64,000 bases of DNA from Epiperipatus broadwayi (GCA_028023455.1 JAQFVV010001002.1:1-64000), one strand, 5' to 3'. Positions 50,646 through 64,000 are shown, counted from the first letter of the stretch. Notes: generated by a model from the sequence alone, not told the origin. A program made the numbers and translations.

Positions 50646-51747
50646 ATTAACAAAAATTATTAACATACTTCCATCAGGTGGTATGTGTCAAAGTTGTGAG
50701 GGTATTAAGTTTGACCCTTAACAATTAAACTATAGTAACTGGACTTAATAATAAAGTTTTGTAAGAAATTACAACTGGGGTGTACTTGTTCAACATGAAA
50801 TGTATAACTTGGGGAACATACATCTGCTTTATATGTCTTTGGTTATATTTTTAAGATTAAAACCCTCAATAAGATGATAAAATTGGGTAGAAACCAGTTT
50901 CTACTTTTCACGAGAGTGGTATAGTGAACATTATATGACAGAACTAAAGTAATACTTTCTATATTGGCATGGACAATTGAATTTATTGAAGGCAGTGGAT
51001 GATGTAGGTTGTTTTTGAAATGCATGTTTACGAGAAAGTGATTTGTCAATTTTTCATATTCTCTGGAATCCACAAATAGATGCATTTTGCATTATAATTG
51101 GAACTGTTATCTCTTCAGGTTAACTTTAGAAAAAGAAATCTTAAGATGAACATCTCATTGCTAGGGTGTTCATGTTTGCAGGATGCATGAAGGACAAATG
51201 CACTTTACTTATGAGGCATCATATTGCTGCGATAGTTAATAAAATTGAAAAGTGAAAATATTTATTATTCAAATACAAACTGATTATAATTTACTTAGTC
51301 TTATGACCATTGCTTCAAATATATGACATATTATATACTATACCAGTATATAAAAATTAATAGACTGGAGACATGCCATCACGATAATTAATAAAATTTA
51401 TATGTGAAAGAAAATGTTTAGTTTCTGACTCATTTTTATTTAAATATCCTAATTTATATAAAAATGACTATTCTATTAGTAATTTAATTAAAATAAGTTT
51501 ATTAAAAATAATGCCTCATAATAATTATGATACTTCTGCAGAATCTAGGAGAGCAGATGCATAGAAAGTAATTATACTTGTTATATACCTGTATAGTATA
51601 TTTACTATTATGTAGTTGTAATGCATCAGCCTGGGAAATATGGAATTCTAAGAATGATTCAGGTCCTTTATCTAATACTAATATCTTTTTAATACTAATA
51701 TCATTTATGTTTTTTATTACTTTTTACAATGCATTTTTACAACCTAA
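50646..51747. other. diverged copy of the same repeat, then AT-rich noncoding DNA
   Basis: 50650-50945 aligns loosely with 19480-19745 (GTTCAACATGAAAT/GTTCAATGTGAAAT, ACATACATCTGC-like). Beyond 50945 nothing is recognised. Confidence 0.45.
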
Positions 51748-51850
51748 ATGACAGTTTCGATTGCCCCAGCAATCTTCTTCAGAATTCTACTGATTTGGAA
51801 ATATAAGTAGATGTTCTGAAGAAGATTGTTGGAGCACTCAAAACTGTCAT
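51748..51850. repeat. hairpin with 38-base arms
   Basis: 51748-51785 and 51813-51850 are complementary with few mismatches (ATGACAGTTT with AAACTGTCAT; CAATCTTCTTCAGAA with TTCTGAAGAAGATTG), loop 27 bases. The TCTGAAGAAG...AAAC composition resembles a motif seen in other repeats here. Confidence 0.8.
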
Positions 51851-53170
51851 AGGGGGTTGGAATAAAAGCAATGTAAAACAATAATAAAGAGCATAGATAA
51901 TCTTAATATTATATGGATTTGGCAATGCCATAAGAAAGATAGTTTTTTTTAATATTGTTTTTTTTTATGATTGGCTAATCTGCTTTTTTTGGATTTGGAT
52001 ATCATAAGGTACTTGATGTAGTTAAAATCTCATAACTGATCCATAATATTACCTAAATACATGACAATACACATCCAATAAAAGAAGTAGTAAAAGACAT
52101 ACAATTTTTTAAAAATATATTATTTAATGCCAAGATATTTAATTCATATAATGTCAATATTATTTACCATACGATATAAAACCTCTTCTAAAGGGTAGCG
52201 CTACTAATAAAATTGTTATCTATTTTAGTGAAATGAAATAATTATTTAATTGTTTTTAGTTATGAATATAACTTATCATTAAACAAACAAAAATGCAAGG
52301 TATAATAAAGGCTTCTAAAAGTTTATTCTATAATCAATCTAAGGATAAAAATTTGAAATTTCTTCTCTTAAGTAAATCACTAATCCTTAGATATTGTACT
52401 ATATAGTATGAACATAATAATGTATAATATATACAATAGGATTATATCAAATTAAATCATTATGTAATGTAGATAATCTATTATTGAATGAATACTTGAG
52501 AAGCTAACCTTGTTAACAGAAAATATAAACAAGTTATGAAAGAGAGATTCCAAATTATACTAAAATTAATAAACAAGAATTCTTTCTTACATGCTGGTTA
52601 CAGTTAACTCTCTTAATGCTAAATGTTAATTACCACATGAAAATATTTTAGAAGTTATTTTGTAGCCCCCAAAATTAGGAGAGTTGTAAATAACTATAAT
52701 TTTTTAGTATTTACTCTTTCTGGTTCTTGTGTTAAACAAAATTTTACAGAATTCGTTTTGTTTTAATTTATACTGAAAGTGCTGGAATTTAACTTGCATA
52801 AATATGCTTCTTAATTATGCAGTGCTTATTGCCACATAAATTATTCTAATTACATCTACTTCTTACACATTATGATGTTATTATATTTGTACTACATCTG
52901 TTAATATTGCTTATTTTTCTATATTTAAATTATTTAGCTGGTATAACATTTGTATTACAAGCTTGTTCAATTAGGTCATGTGACATATGACTTTATTTCT
53001 TTGTCATGGTGTATCTGAACTTGCTTCAATCCCATACGGCCATTTAAGTTAGATAGCTGGATTGGAAAACATGAATGTCTGAAAATTTTAGATTTTCTAC
53101 TTAATAGTTATCCATTAGATAAAGTGCTGGGATTGTCGTGGTATTTTTAATCTAATGTTTGAATATCATA
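51851..53170. other. AT-rich noncoding DNA
   Basis: Nothing recognised. Confidence 0.4.
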
Positions 53171-53254
53171 ACACCTCATTGAGGAAGCCTGTAGAAGAAA
53201 CCGGTTTGGGATTAGGGATATTCTGCAAAGATTGTCAAGACCTTATTTGCGAGG

Positions 53255-53292
<38 letters not shown>

Positions 53293-53300
53293 TATATAAA
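53171..53300. repeat. repeat end with GAAACCGGTTTGGG followed by (TC)n(CA)n(TA)n
   Basis: CTCATTGAGGAAGCCTGT, GAAACCGGTTTGGG and then a (TC)n, (CA)n, (TA)n run. It matches the arrangement at 4225-4275, where the microsatellite lies on the other side. Confidence 0.6.
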
Positions 53301-53905
53301 ACATGAAAGAAATTAGTTATTATGCATAGATTTGAATTTATATATTCCAATATATGCAGAATATTATAAAAATATGTACGCATGCATTTCTATTATATAA
53401 TTTTCTATACATCTGTGTGTATATAGATCTCTATAACATTTTCTACGTTCTTATTTATATCAAATACTCACACGCATATATATATATTTCTTCAATTATA
53501 TATTTTTCATAAAATATCAAATTAATAAAGAAAGAAAGCTATCCATGTAGTAGAATATAAAATTGAATTACTATGGCGATTTAATTGCATATTGAACAGA
53601 TTATTTGTTTGATTGTTATTCGCTCTGTTCATTTCAATTGTCTTTTCTGACGATAATTATTTCGGTAATTATTAATGGGATTTTTTTATTTATAAAAGTA
53701 AGATAATTGTTTAGTAAAGTTTACCAGTTAAATTTGCAGAGGAAGTTTTAAAATATATACTTTTTTATAATCTTTAAACCTTGAAAAAAATAATTATATT
53801 AGGTAATATTTCAAAGGTAAAAAATAATTATATCAGGTAATATTTCAAAGTTAATTTTTATTAAAATTAATTTTCTGAATCAAATATTTTGAATTTCCAA
53901 CCTAC
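53301..53905 (+). other. 5' flank of IL-17-like copy B
   Basis: From about 53560 it is alignable in patches with the flank of copy A. It includes a short internal tandem repeat (TAATTATATTAGGTAATATTTCAAAG-like, about 53790-53850). No gene. Confidence 0.5.
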
Positions 53906-53909
53906 TGCT

Positions 53910-53917
53910 TATAAATA
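53910..53917 (+). promoter_or_regulatory. TATA box of IL-17-like copy B
   Basis: TATAAATATGGCAC with downstream CATCTTCAACAG, the same arrangement as in copy A, 67-74 bases before the ATG. Confidence 0.7.
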
Positions 53918-53983
53918 TGGCACAATTTTCACATCTTCAACAGTATCCAGAAAATCAAGTGCGATTCGCTTTTGAGTTCAAAC

Positions 53984-54565
53984 ATGATAAGTCAGTGAAA
54001 TAGTTTCGCAGAACATTTTAGTTTTTATTTCTAAATAGTTTTAAAGATAATTAATGTACTTTTTTTAAAATAGCAGGCTTTTAATCTATTGCTTCTGATT
54101 CAGTTCATTTGGTACATGTCTACAGGAAAGGTGTCCGCGTCACAATGTAATAATGATTCAGAAAGTAATTCAACTACAATACTTTTTATTCCTCATTCCA
54201 TTTATAATAGTGTTGAAAATGTTAGTACAGTTAATAATTTCAACTTCCTTCCTCATATGGATATTTCGTGTCCTCTGAGTTTACCTTCCACTAGTTCATT
54301 TCAGGAAGAACGCGTGATGTGTCCTTGGTATTGGACAGAAGATATAAATAGTAATCGAATTCCAAGAATTTTATTTCAAGCAAACTGTAAATGTGATAAC
54401 TGCTATCAGCCAGAACAAGGAACTTACAGATGCAGGCAGGTATATCATTACGTGAAGGTGTTACTTAGAAGCCATTGTGTTGAAGGGAAATGGCAGTGGA
54501 ATTCTTTTTGGGTAAAGCAAAGTTTTGCTTGTGCTTGTACTGAAAATAGAAAACAACAAGTCTAG
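53984..54565 (+). pseudogene. interleukin-17-like cytokine, copy B, with altered 5' splice donor
   Basis: Exon 2 (54077-54565) encodes the same 162 residues in length as copy A, about 83% identical (27 replacements in 158 compared), with all ten cysteines, CPWYW, A-x-C-x-C-x2-C and final ACAC kept. By hand count there are about 20 synonymous differences, so the frame has been under some constraint since duplication. Exon 1 and its ATG (53984-53986) are present, but the next bases are ATAAGT where copy A has GTAAGC. Unspliced, the ATG meets a stop after four codons. The nearest GT (53991) also gives an early stop with either AG at the acceptor. The first in-frame ATG in exon 2 (54114) would omit the signal peptide. 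The sequon at 143 is lost (NSF) and a new one (NVS) appears near residue 49. It may be a recent pseudogene or a gene with non-canonical processing. Confidence 0.75.
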
Positions 54566-55239
54566 GCATGCGCAAAAAGATATTTTATTAATGTAATATA
54601 ATAATTTATAATTTTTATTGAAATATAAAAAGTTTAAATGTATTTTTGTCTTATGTGTTCATTTGCTCATTACTTTAAAATTATTGACTTCTTTGCATTG
54701 TCTCCGTATCACCGGGGTCTTTTCATTTACTAACATTTCATTTAAAAACACGTGCTAATTTCGGTTTACCATTCAGAGACAATTCAAAAAGTAAATCAAT
54801 CATTTACTACAAATGAATATATTGATCATTTATGAACAAATTTAGAATTGGGATGCAGATTATTGAACTCATGCGGGTAAAATAAAGCAGACAATTATAA
54901 GTTTTTTTTTAAAAAATGAGTTCTATAAATCGCATTATTCTTTTACTTTATAAATGATTTTAATTATAGAATGGTGATATCTTTCTCAATTATAAATCAT
55001 CAGCTAGAAACATTTAGTAAAAACAATGTATTCTAGGTGGCGCTATATAAGGTTTCATAATATTTGCAGGTTCCCAAAATCATTTTTCCTTACGGTATAC
55101 TTACATGAGCATATTGTACGTTACTTTTTTTAATGTATTAAACAAAATTTCAACTATAGGGAGAGAAATACCAGCAGTTTCTATTTATATGTAAAATTTA
55201 AACGATTAGAATAGTAAGTACAAACAATCACTTAAGTTA
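54566..55239 (+). other. 3' flank of IL-17-like copy B
   Basis: The first 50 bases match the flank of copy A (GGCATGCGCAAAAAGATATT). Noncoding up to the Penelope element. Confidence 0.5.
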
Positions 55240-56160
55240 ATTGTATACACAAGATACGTTGACGACCTTTTCATCGCTGCTACTGAAGAAATTATAGATA
55301 AAATTAAACAGGACATACAAGACAGTACGCAGCTGAAGCTAAACACAGAAATGGAAGATCGTGAAGGGAAAACTAAATACTTGGATATGTATGTGCAAAG
55401 AGAAGATCAAAGACTAAATTATACAATGATTATAAAACCAATAGAAAAAAGAGGCAATATTCAACCTACTTCAAACACGCCTTCTATTCATAAATTAGCT
55501 GGTTTAGCGGCTTTCTTGCATAGGAATGAGCAACTTTGCAGATTTGAATCGACAAAAGAGCAAACTTAATCTTATATAGAAACGATTTATTAGATTTCGG
55601 CTTCAAGCATTACACAATTGATAGGAAGATTAGACAATTTTACAGTAAATTAAACAGCAATGTTATTAAGCAGCAGAAAAATAGAATTTTGTTACCATAT
55701 ATTGCAACTACCCATAGAAAGTTTTACTCAGTGTTTAATAAAGAATTTCAACTAAGCTTTCATACACCCCCTAATACAAATAGAATTATTAATAACACCA
55801 AAGACATTATAACACCCAACAACACCTCTCAGGCCGTATATAATATTTCATGTCCAGAAAATAACTGCATGGCATCATACTATGGGGAAACGAAAGCAAC
55901 TCTTTCTACAAGACTATCCCAGCACAGATATTCTTACAATAAGGCCCAAGTAGACCCAAATTGCAACTCAATATTTGCAATACATCAGAAATCAGCTGGA
56001 CATGCATGTGAACCTAAAAATGCAAGAATAGTTTGCAGGGAGAGAAATGACATTAAGAGAAAAGTTAAAGAAGCATGTTTTATTGCTATTGATGATAAGG
56101 CTATGAATAGGAAAGATGCGTGTTACAAAATCTCTAAGAAATGGATCATTTAGAGCTGAC
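55240..56160 (+). pseudogene. Penelope-like element: end of reverse transcriptase plus GIY-YIG endonuclease
   Basis: From 55243 the frame reads TRYVDDLFIAA (reverse transcriptase motif C with the YVDD catalytic pair), KLNTEMED and KYLDMYV, as in Penelope-like polymerases, breaking at 55569. The next frame (55689-56153) reads LPYIATTHRKFYSVF, then CPENNCMASYYGETKATLS, TRLSQH, HQKSAGH, RNDIKRKVKEACFI and NRKDACYKISKKW: the GIY-YIG endonuclease with its CxxC-type insertion, YYGET in place of YIG-x-T. The N-terminal polymerase is absent, so this is a 5'-truncated copy. It is not present at the matching place after IL-17 copy A, so it inserted after the duplication. Confidence 0.85.
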
Positions 56161-57235
56161 GCATTTATTTTCAACTAATTTACATATATCCGCATATTTT
56201 AGCATATACCAACACGCTATGCTTATTCTTTGTTGCCCATGATTATGAGAGCTAAGTTCTCTTGAAAGCGCTCGGGAATTATTCTTTAGATATTATAATT
56301 ATTTTGAGTTTATAATATATTGTTATTTAATCCTGATGAAGCTCGGTTGTTGTGCGTGTATTTGCGCATTAAAATTATATAAAAATAATAATAAAAATGT
56401 CCGGAATGATTTCCTTCGAAGGTTACCCAATATATGAAATAAACCAATATATTTAGTATTCAAAAGTGTGTGTTCCAAAACGGTTTAGTGCAGTACTGAA
56501 GTGACCAACTCAGCAGTTTTGGGTCAATGTAAATGCCCAGTTTGTCACTACTGTGGCTCAAACTTCTTATGAATTCCTGAACAATAAAATGATTTAATTA
56601 ATTATTTATTTAATTAAAAGGGGCAGTGAAACCTTTTTTTTTTTTTAAAAAAGTAAATCTATAGAATTAATATGAAGGGCGAATGTTATTTTTTTTCTTA
56701 GATGACTGAGAATTGTGTGCGTGTGTGGGGGGATTTTATTTTAATAACGATTTGTAAAAGTAATTTCAATTGACGATTTTTTACAAATTTATACGAATAA
56801 TTTTTAAAGTTTACAGGAAATCATTGAAGCAGAATTAGGAAAAAGTGAGGGTTTGTTAAACAAAATGTTCATGTTTAATATATATATATAGTTAGAACAT
56901 TTAAATTGCTAGATAGCAACGGAGACAGAGTCAGTATAAGAGTAAAAATATTATTAACTAGAGTAAATAATTCAGTACAAATGGTAATAATGTTTGCCAT
57001 CATAAGAAAGGTGAGACATTAGTATTTAACGTCTGTCAACCTCTCTGTTAAAAAAGAAACTCAAAGGAGAAGATTATAAAAAAAGGATAAATAGTAAAAC
57101 TAAGATAAAAAGTAAGAAAGTAAATCTGATAATAATAAATTGTGTCTGGATGATTAAAAGCCAGGTAAGAAGCTTAGGATGTAACACTTGAAAGCAAAAA
57201 CAACAATAATATATCTTGGACAATAAACCGACAAG
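56161..57235. other. Penelope 3' region, then noncoding DNA
   Basis: 56230-56400 probably belongs to the Penelope element (CCTGATGAAGCTCGGTTG near 56332). Further right there is only AT-rich DNA. Confidence 0.4.
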
Positions 57236-57248
57236 TTTGATCGTTTAT

Positions 57249-57725
57249 TAAAACAGGCAAAACTCACTATACATATTGCCACACATAGCAAGCCAGAATA
57301 ATCAATGGATGCCAGAAGGCTTGCGCATAAAATCCCCATCTAGTGCCTACTCATCCAATATCCCCAGACTAGTTTCTGGCTTATGGCCTTTGTCAGTGAG
57401 GAGCCTTGGATCTGAGAGCACTGCATCTAGATCTTAGGATCTAATGCAACCCTCCAGCAACCACCTTTTATCTCCATTTAACTACAAAACTACGAGTCTT
57501 ATACAGAAAACACCTTAATGTTTTCAGTCCAAGCCCATCAGCTTATATAGAAACTAGTCTGGGGATATTGGATGAGTAGGCACTAGATTGGAGATTTTAT
57601 GCACAAGCCTTCTGGAATCCATTGCTTACTTTAGCTTGTTGTGTGTGGCAATATATATAGTGAGTTTTGCTTGTTTTAACAACAGTTATACACATGCATA
57701 AGAGGAGGTGGTCATGTGATGTTTA
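57249..57725. mobile_element. head-to-head dispersed repeat with 13-bp target duplication
   Basis: TTTGATCGTTTAT lies at 57236-57248 and 57726-57738. The left part (57249-57540) is an inverted copy of the ~360-bp repeat and the right part (57545-57725) the terminal half in direct orientation, giving complementary arms of about 145 bases around a loop of about 165 bases (CCCCAGACTAGTTTC with GAAACTAGTCTGGGG). Noncoding. Confidence 0.8.
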
Positions 57726-57738
57726 TTTGATCGTTTAT

Positions 57739-58162
57739 GTAAAAGTTTTATTTAACAAATAGAAAATTGAAATAATAATAATAATATGAAGTAGTTAAAA
57801 ATAAATTTATGTATTTAAATTTAGAGGTATATTTATTGAAATATATATATTATCCACCAGTAAGCGTTGCTTATAATTAATATATGTAGTGGTGTATAAA
57901 TTGGATCAGTACAAAAATGACCTCCAATATTTTAAAAAAGTACTTCACACTGTTTTTTTTTTTTTGATAATGCTTTTTTCATAACATAAAACCTGATGAA
58001 TAGGTACGACTAAAATTTTGAGAATACAGGGTTATAGGAAAGGAAGAGAGACACCTGCATTTGTCAAATATCTACAGCAATTAGTGTTGTGTTTTTTTAA
58101 ATAACTGAAGCTTAATAAATGAATAATTAACCAAAGTGGCATGTAAGAAACTAAAGAGTAAA
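57739..58162 (+). other. continuation of the duplicated flank of copy B
   Basis: Patches match 8190-8530 downstream of copy A (CATAACATAAAAC; TATTTATTGAAATATATA). No gene. Confidence 0.5.
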
Positions 58163-58176
58163 GATATTAAATATAA

Positions 58177-58537
58177 GCTATTGAGCTTAGATTGAAAATA
58201 TAAGCTATTGAGCTTAGATTGAAATTATTATTGTGTTTTCAATTTTATTCTCATAGTTTTGTAGTTAAGTAAAGATAAAAGGTGGCTGCTGGAGGATTGC
58301 ATTAGATCATAAAATCTAGGTGCAGTGCTTTCAGATCCAAAGCTCCTCACTGACGAAGACCACAAGCCAGAAACTAGTCTGGGGTTTTTGGATGAGTAGG
58401 CACTAGGTAGGGGTTCTATGCACAAGTCTTTTGGCATCCATTGATTACTCTGGTTGACACTGAGTGGCACTACTACATGGAGAGTTTTGCCGGTTATAAT
58501 AACAGTAATGTGCTAGCATAAGAAATAGTGATCATGT
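58177..58537 (+). mobile_element. single ~361-bp dispersed repeat with 14-bp target duplication
   Basis: GATATTAAATATAA flanks it at 58163-58176 and 58538-58551. The paralogous site after IL-17 copy A (about 8537-8552) has this sequence once and no insertion. The element runs from AGCTATTGAGCTTAGATTGA through CTCCTCACTGACGAAGACC and GATGAGTAGGCACTAG to AGTGATCATGT. It has no reading frame and no clear tRNA-type boxes. Confidence 0.85.
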
Positions 58538-58551
58538 GATATTAAATATAA

Positions 58552-60180
<1,629 letters not shown>

Positions 60181-60189
60181 CCATAGTCA

Positions 60190-61430
60190 AAGGATGTTGC
60201 CATCATGCAGTGAATGCAAGAATTTTATAACCAACCTTATACTAATAAGGGAAAAAACAACAACACAACTTTTTCTATTAAAATGGCATATTTTGAAATT
60301 AAAAAGTGTTGTAAGGATAGAAAAGCTCAAGAAATTATAGTTTATTATAGTCCCATTAAAACAGGTGAATAAATAAATTACTATCAAATTTATATATTAA
60401 ATGTTTAAATGACAGAGAGAGATGATTGAAAGAATGCATTAGAAATATTCATATTTAATTAAGAAGAATAAAAAGAAAGATATTAAAAATTCCAAACCTA
60501 TTAGACTTACACAAGACATTTACTACAGATAATACCAATTCTCTGTAGTGACGCAAATGAACCAAAAATAATTGAATTTCAAATTATTTATAATTTACAT
60601 CACAGAGGATTTAATTTCAAAAAGTCATTTTTGTTTACATGTATTTCCTCAATGATTAAGACTTTGAATCAACAAGACATAAATATAATTTAATATACTT
60701 GGAAATTAGATGTAATTGTAGATGATTTGAATACAGATCCAGAAGCATTCTTGAGCTTTGGACTCCATCTCATACAACCAATATCCATGAACCCATACAT
60801 GTGAAAAAGAAAGGATCTCCGATTTATGTATTTTGTACTGAACCAGCACTCAATATTTCTCATATGTATATAATCAGTGCTCAATTTATATTAAGATACC
60901 AAATCTTCAAATTTTAAAGGAAAAGCTTCACTCTTCTCACCCTTTCAGCTATCCATATCATTGAAAATCTGATGATGGAATGCCCAAATCCATTGTTGAT
61001 GCCAATATTATTGTTACACCTATGTTGACCTTAAGTCACTTTCACCTCTCATGTATAGGACTTTGTCCATTTCATAAAGGTCTGTGTTCAAATCCTCTAC
61101 AAAGACATAAATGTAGAAACTTATCAAATATTAAACAATGTTCACCAAAATGCAATAATATTGATGAAACTATATGAAGACATCAAAAACATTATGTTTG
61201 ATGAGTGTGTATTACAAGTAATTCGTCTATACCAACGTTTTACAACAGTTTTAAGGAAATAATTTTATGAATCACACTGAGAGTGAAAGAATAATAATAA
61301 TAAATAAAGCGTACTTATATCAATTAGGTTTAGCAAATAATCTGGTTACTAATACTGCTTCAGACCAGGAAACGTTACACAAATTATTACATAAACGCAA
61401 AAGTAAAACTAAAGATTAAAAAAATTAGGT
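60190..61430 (+). pseudogene. decayed RTE LINE relic, paralogue of 9231-10359
   Basis: 60390-60520 matches the RTE segment before motif 1 (AATGTTTAAATGACAGAGA, GATATTAAAAATTCC) and 61300-61420 its motif C/thumb region, with many stops. Most of 60560-61290 is unalignable by eye. It is the counterpart of the relic after IL-17 copy A and shows the duplication reached at least this far. Confidence 0.5.
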
Positions 61431-61936
61431 AGAAAGAGAAGTTTTATGCTACCCACTACATCACTAATCCCACTTGTATAATTATATAAATCAATATAAT
61501 ATTTATTTTAAAATAATGCCGGTGTTAAATAAATGATAAATTAAATAAGCAAGTTTAATTTGACTTTTGAAATGTACTCTCAGATTGCATAATATTTAAT
61601 AAAACTTTTTTAAATTACATTTTCTGAATAAATGAATCTGATGATGGTAACAAAAACAGACGTATTTAATGAATAATAAAATATTTATTTACAATATACT
61701 GATATTTTAATACAACAAAATATACTGAGGCAGGAGACAATAACTTTAATATGATAAATTATATTCACATAAATATTTATCTAATTTAAAATAATAAAAA
61801 AATTCCCTTTTTGGATAATTCCTATAACATTATAATTAAGGAATTCACATTATTTAAGTTTTCACACTTTTTTTTGAAGATATTAACTATCTAACGATTA
61901 CTACACAGAAAATCAGCTATATATATGCATGTATAC

Positions 61937-62250
61937 AGGCCACTAACAAGAAGAGATCGAAAATGCAATATATGGGTGAGTGAACAAACAAGTGCTACTG
62001 ACCTCATTGAAAAAATTAAAAGACTGAAGTGTAGTTGGGCTGAACATATTGCTATAAGAGATGATAATAGATGAGCAATTAAAATCTTAAACTGGATTTC
62101 AATAGATTATAAAAATCCTAGAAAAAGACCACATGTGAGATGGATGGATGAAATAAGAAAATGTGGAGGGGTAATGTGGAGAAGAGAAGCTAAAAATTGA
62201 AGATGCATTAAGACCTTCATCCTACAGGGGATTGATAATATTTGACAATA
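61937..62250 (+). pseudogene. RTE LINE 3' fragment
   Basis: A 5'-truncated copy of the RTE C-terminal domain: CTAACAAGAAGAGAT, CTGACCTCATTGAAAAAATT, CCACATGTGAGATGGATGGA and the 3' end GACCTTCATCCTACAGGGGA. Stops at several codons. Confidence 0.8.
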
Positions 62251-62645
62251 AATGATAATGCAGTCCACTAAAATGATATTAAAACTAAAATAGGAGCAAT
62301 GTTTAAAAATCAATGGGGACATATAGCTGTAATGACTTTGCAAAGATAGCTAGATATTACACAAAAATAATTATACAGATTTAAGTTATAATTGCATAAA
62401 AAAGACAATAAAAGTGCTCAATCAACAAAGAAATAGTGCCAGACAATTTTAAAATCTTATTCATAGATCATAATATAATTATTGTTAATGACAACTATGG
62501 CAGATCTCCACTAAACATCATTTACATCTACATACAAAATTCCACTACAGTATTTCATAGACTAATCCATGTTATAAATATGTCTCCAGTGTCAAATTCA
62601 TCTCCTTCAGTATTGCTTGGGACTTTAATTTAAAATACGATACTT
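62251..62645. other. noncoding spacer
   Basis: Nothing recognised. Confidence 0.4.
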
Positions 62646-64000
62646 AAAGAAATTTTCATACTTATTAAACAGCAAACTGATGAGTGGAGAGGGTTTCTTC
62701 CCCCCTGGATCATGCACCTTCTACACCCACAAATTCATCTCACTCATAGACCTATTCTACTACACACCAGAGATCCATTTTCTGATTGAAATGGCCCTCA
62801 AGTCAGTGGCCTTTTCCAATGGCATGGCACTAGTAGTGAATTTCAAGGCAATGGGGTAGTGGATTCTGGGGGGAGCTGTGGTAGAATCTTGAGAATGTTA
62901 ACTAAGACAGGCATGACAAATGCTATCATATCGAAAGCCTACATTTATTTTAATAAGATAAATATCCTATCTATCCCAGCTGAGAAGGCCTGGTTTTGGA
63001 ATCCTCCAATCATTGATTGTCCATCACCCTTGGAGACTGAAAAGTCTGACTAGACTCCTAAGATAACTAGATCAGATAGTGGATCAGTTGAAAATGACAC
63101 CATCCAATAAAGCAAGCATTGCTTAAATTATCAGACTTAAATTACAATATAAATTAAAACAAAATTCCTTGTGAAATACATATCTGTCAAGAGAGCTAAG
63201 ATTTACTCACAGCACAAAACTGCTGGACAAGAGGATATCCTAGAGGGGTGCTGGGGGCAGTATGTAAGCAGGTAACACCAACATAACTAAAAAAAGAACT
63301 TATGCAGGAACATCAATGCTTAAGAGAATTTGAGAGTACTTCTGGAAGAACTTGCAAAAGGCAGACGTGGGTGGGAGGAACTGCATGGAGGTCCCATGGG
63401 AATCGAATGGATCATGGAATAATGGAATCAGTGTCAAAGAACAAGTTGCCATCATTCCCTGACTGGGTTCATCCAGGGCTTCATAGGAGCCCCAGATTTC
63501 TCCTCATGCATCTCAGTCAATTTGCCATCCCTATTATGTTGAACATAATTAACCTCCTGGAAAAAGGATGAAGGGCTATAGATGATTTATATACCATTGC
63601 TCTTGTACCTTTCCTTAAAAAAAACAAACCACCAACAGAACTATCCAGTGTAAGGCCTATTTCAATGATCCCTCTGCTAATCAATATCATGAAATCAGTG
63701 ATTAAGGACAATATTTCAAGGGAAAATTGTACAATTTATTTTTGACTCTCAATTCTCAAAAAAGGGGACATCAATGATTAACACAATGGGCCAGTTAAAG
63801 CTATTGGTCGACCATCTAAGTTTGAAAAAATACAAAGCCTATCTAAATACAAATGGATATTGTAACAGCTTTCAACTCAGTCAGGACTGACAAGTTTTTG
63901 GAGGTACTGGCTGAGTACTTCACCTCAAATGCATATATCCAAATAATAGACAATATATTGAGGAACTCAGAGATCTTTGTCACCTTGAATTGTAAAATAG
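62646..64000 (+). mobile_element. second L1/Tx1-like LINE, continuing past the window edge
   Basis: 62690-62860 resembles the C-terminal part of an L1-type endonuclease (CTFYTHKFISLIDLFY, then VAFSNGMALVV, where SDH is usual). 63170-63230 is a linker, and 63597-64000 is the start of reverse transcriptase, homologous to 17107-17500: LVPFLKK, VRPISMIPLL, then motif A as MDIVTAFNSVRTDKFLEVL and YIQIIDNILRNSEIF. Several stops and frameshifts. The element probably continues to the right. Confidence 0.7.

Overview
The window is 64 kb of very AT-rich animal DNA with no operons, almost no long open reading frames and dense, mostly broken transposable elements. The only host genes I can support are two paralogous, secreted interleukin-17-type cytokines on the + strand, about 48 kb apart (6181-6769 and 53984-54565). 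IL-17 paralogues together with RTE-type LINEs, Penelope-like elements, Ty3-type LTR elements and long AAT/TA microsatellites suggest a mollusc, most likely a coleoid cephalopod such as an octopus, in which IL-17 genes are known to be expanded. The species call is inference; the IL-17 fold signature is seen directly.

Layout. 1-5.8 kb: noncoding DNA with a tRNA-derived SINE fragment and microsatellites. 5.8-11.6 kb: IL-17 copy A, its TATA promoter, then a decayed RTE LINE relic carrying two later insertions. 11.6-13.3 kb: an inverted RTE reverse-transcriptase fragment abutting a Penelope GIY-YIG fragment, bracketed by direct copies of RTE relic. 13.9-16.1 kb: a minus-strand LINE with coiled-coil/SGNH-like ORF1 and endonuclease remains. 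17-19.2 kb: a plus-strand L1/Tx1-like LINE. 19.3-29.4 kb: sparse repeats, a tRNA-like retroposon, a Ty3-type pol relic and an ISXO2/Merlin-type transposase fragment. 29.4-46.0 kb: a nest of LTR elements. An outer minus-strand Ty3-like element with a gag remnant has its right-hand LTR split by an 11.5-kb array with the structure LTR-internal-LTR-internal-LTR; each internal region carries one gag-like reading frame and no pol. 46.4-49.3 kb: a nearly full-length but disabled RTE LINE. 49.4-53.3 kb: foldback repeats. 53.6-61.4 kb: IL-17 copy B with the same flanking LINE relic as copy A, plus later insertions (Penelope element, two short retroposon-like repeats, a 590-bp AAT array). 61.9-64 kb: an RTE 3' fragment and the start of a second Tx1-like LINE.

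The two IL-17 loci are the two halves of a segmental duplication. Copy A is structurally complete: TATA box, short 5' UTR, an ATG that is the last codon of exon 1, a GT-AG intron and a 163-residue protein. Copy B keeps the whole exon 2 (about 83% identical, all ten cysteines) but its 5' splice donor reads AT instead of GT, so it is either a very recent pseudogene or needs an unusual route to expression. Comparing the duplicated flanks gives the pre-insertion state of several mobile repeats, so target-site duplications can be read directly.
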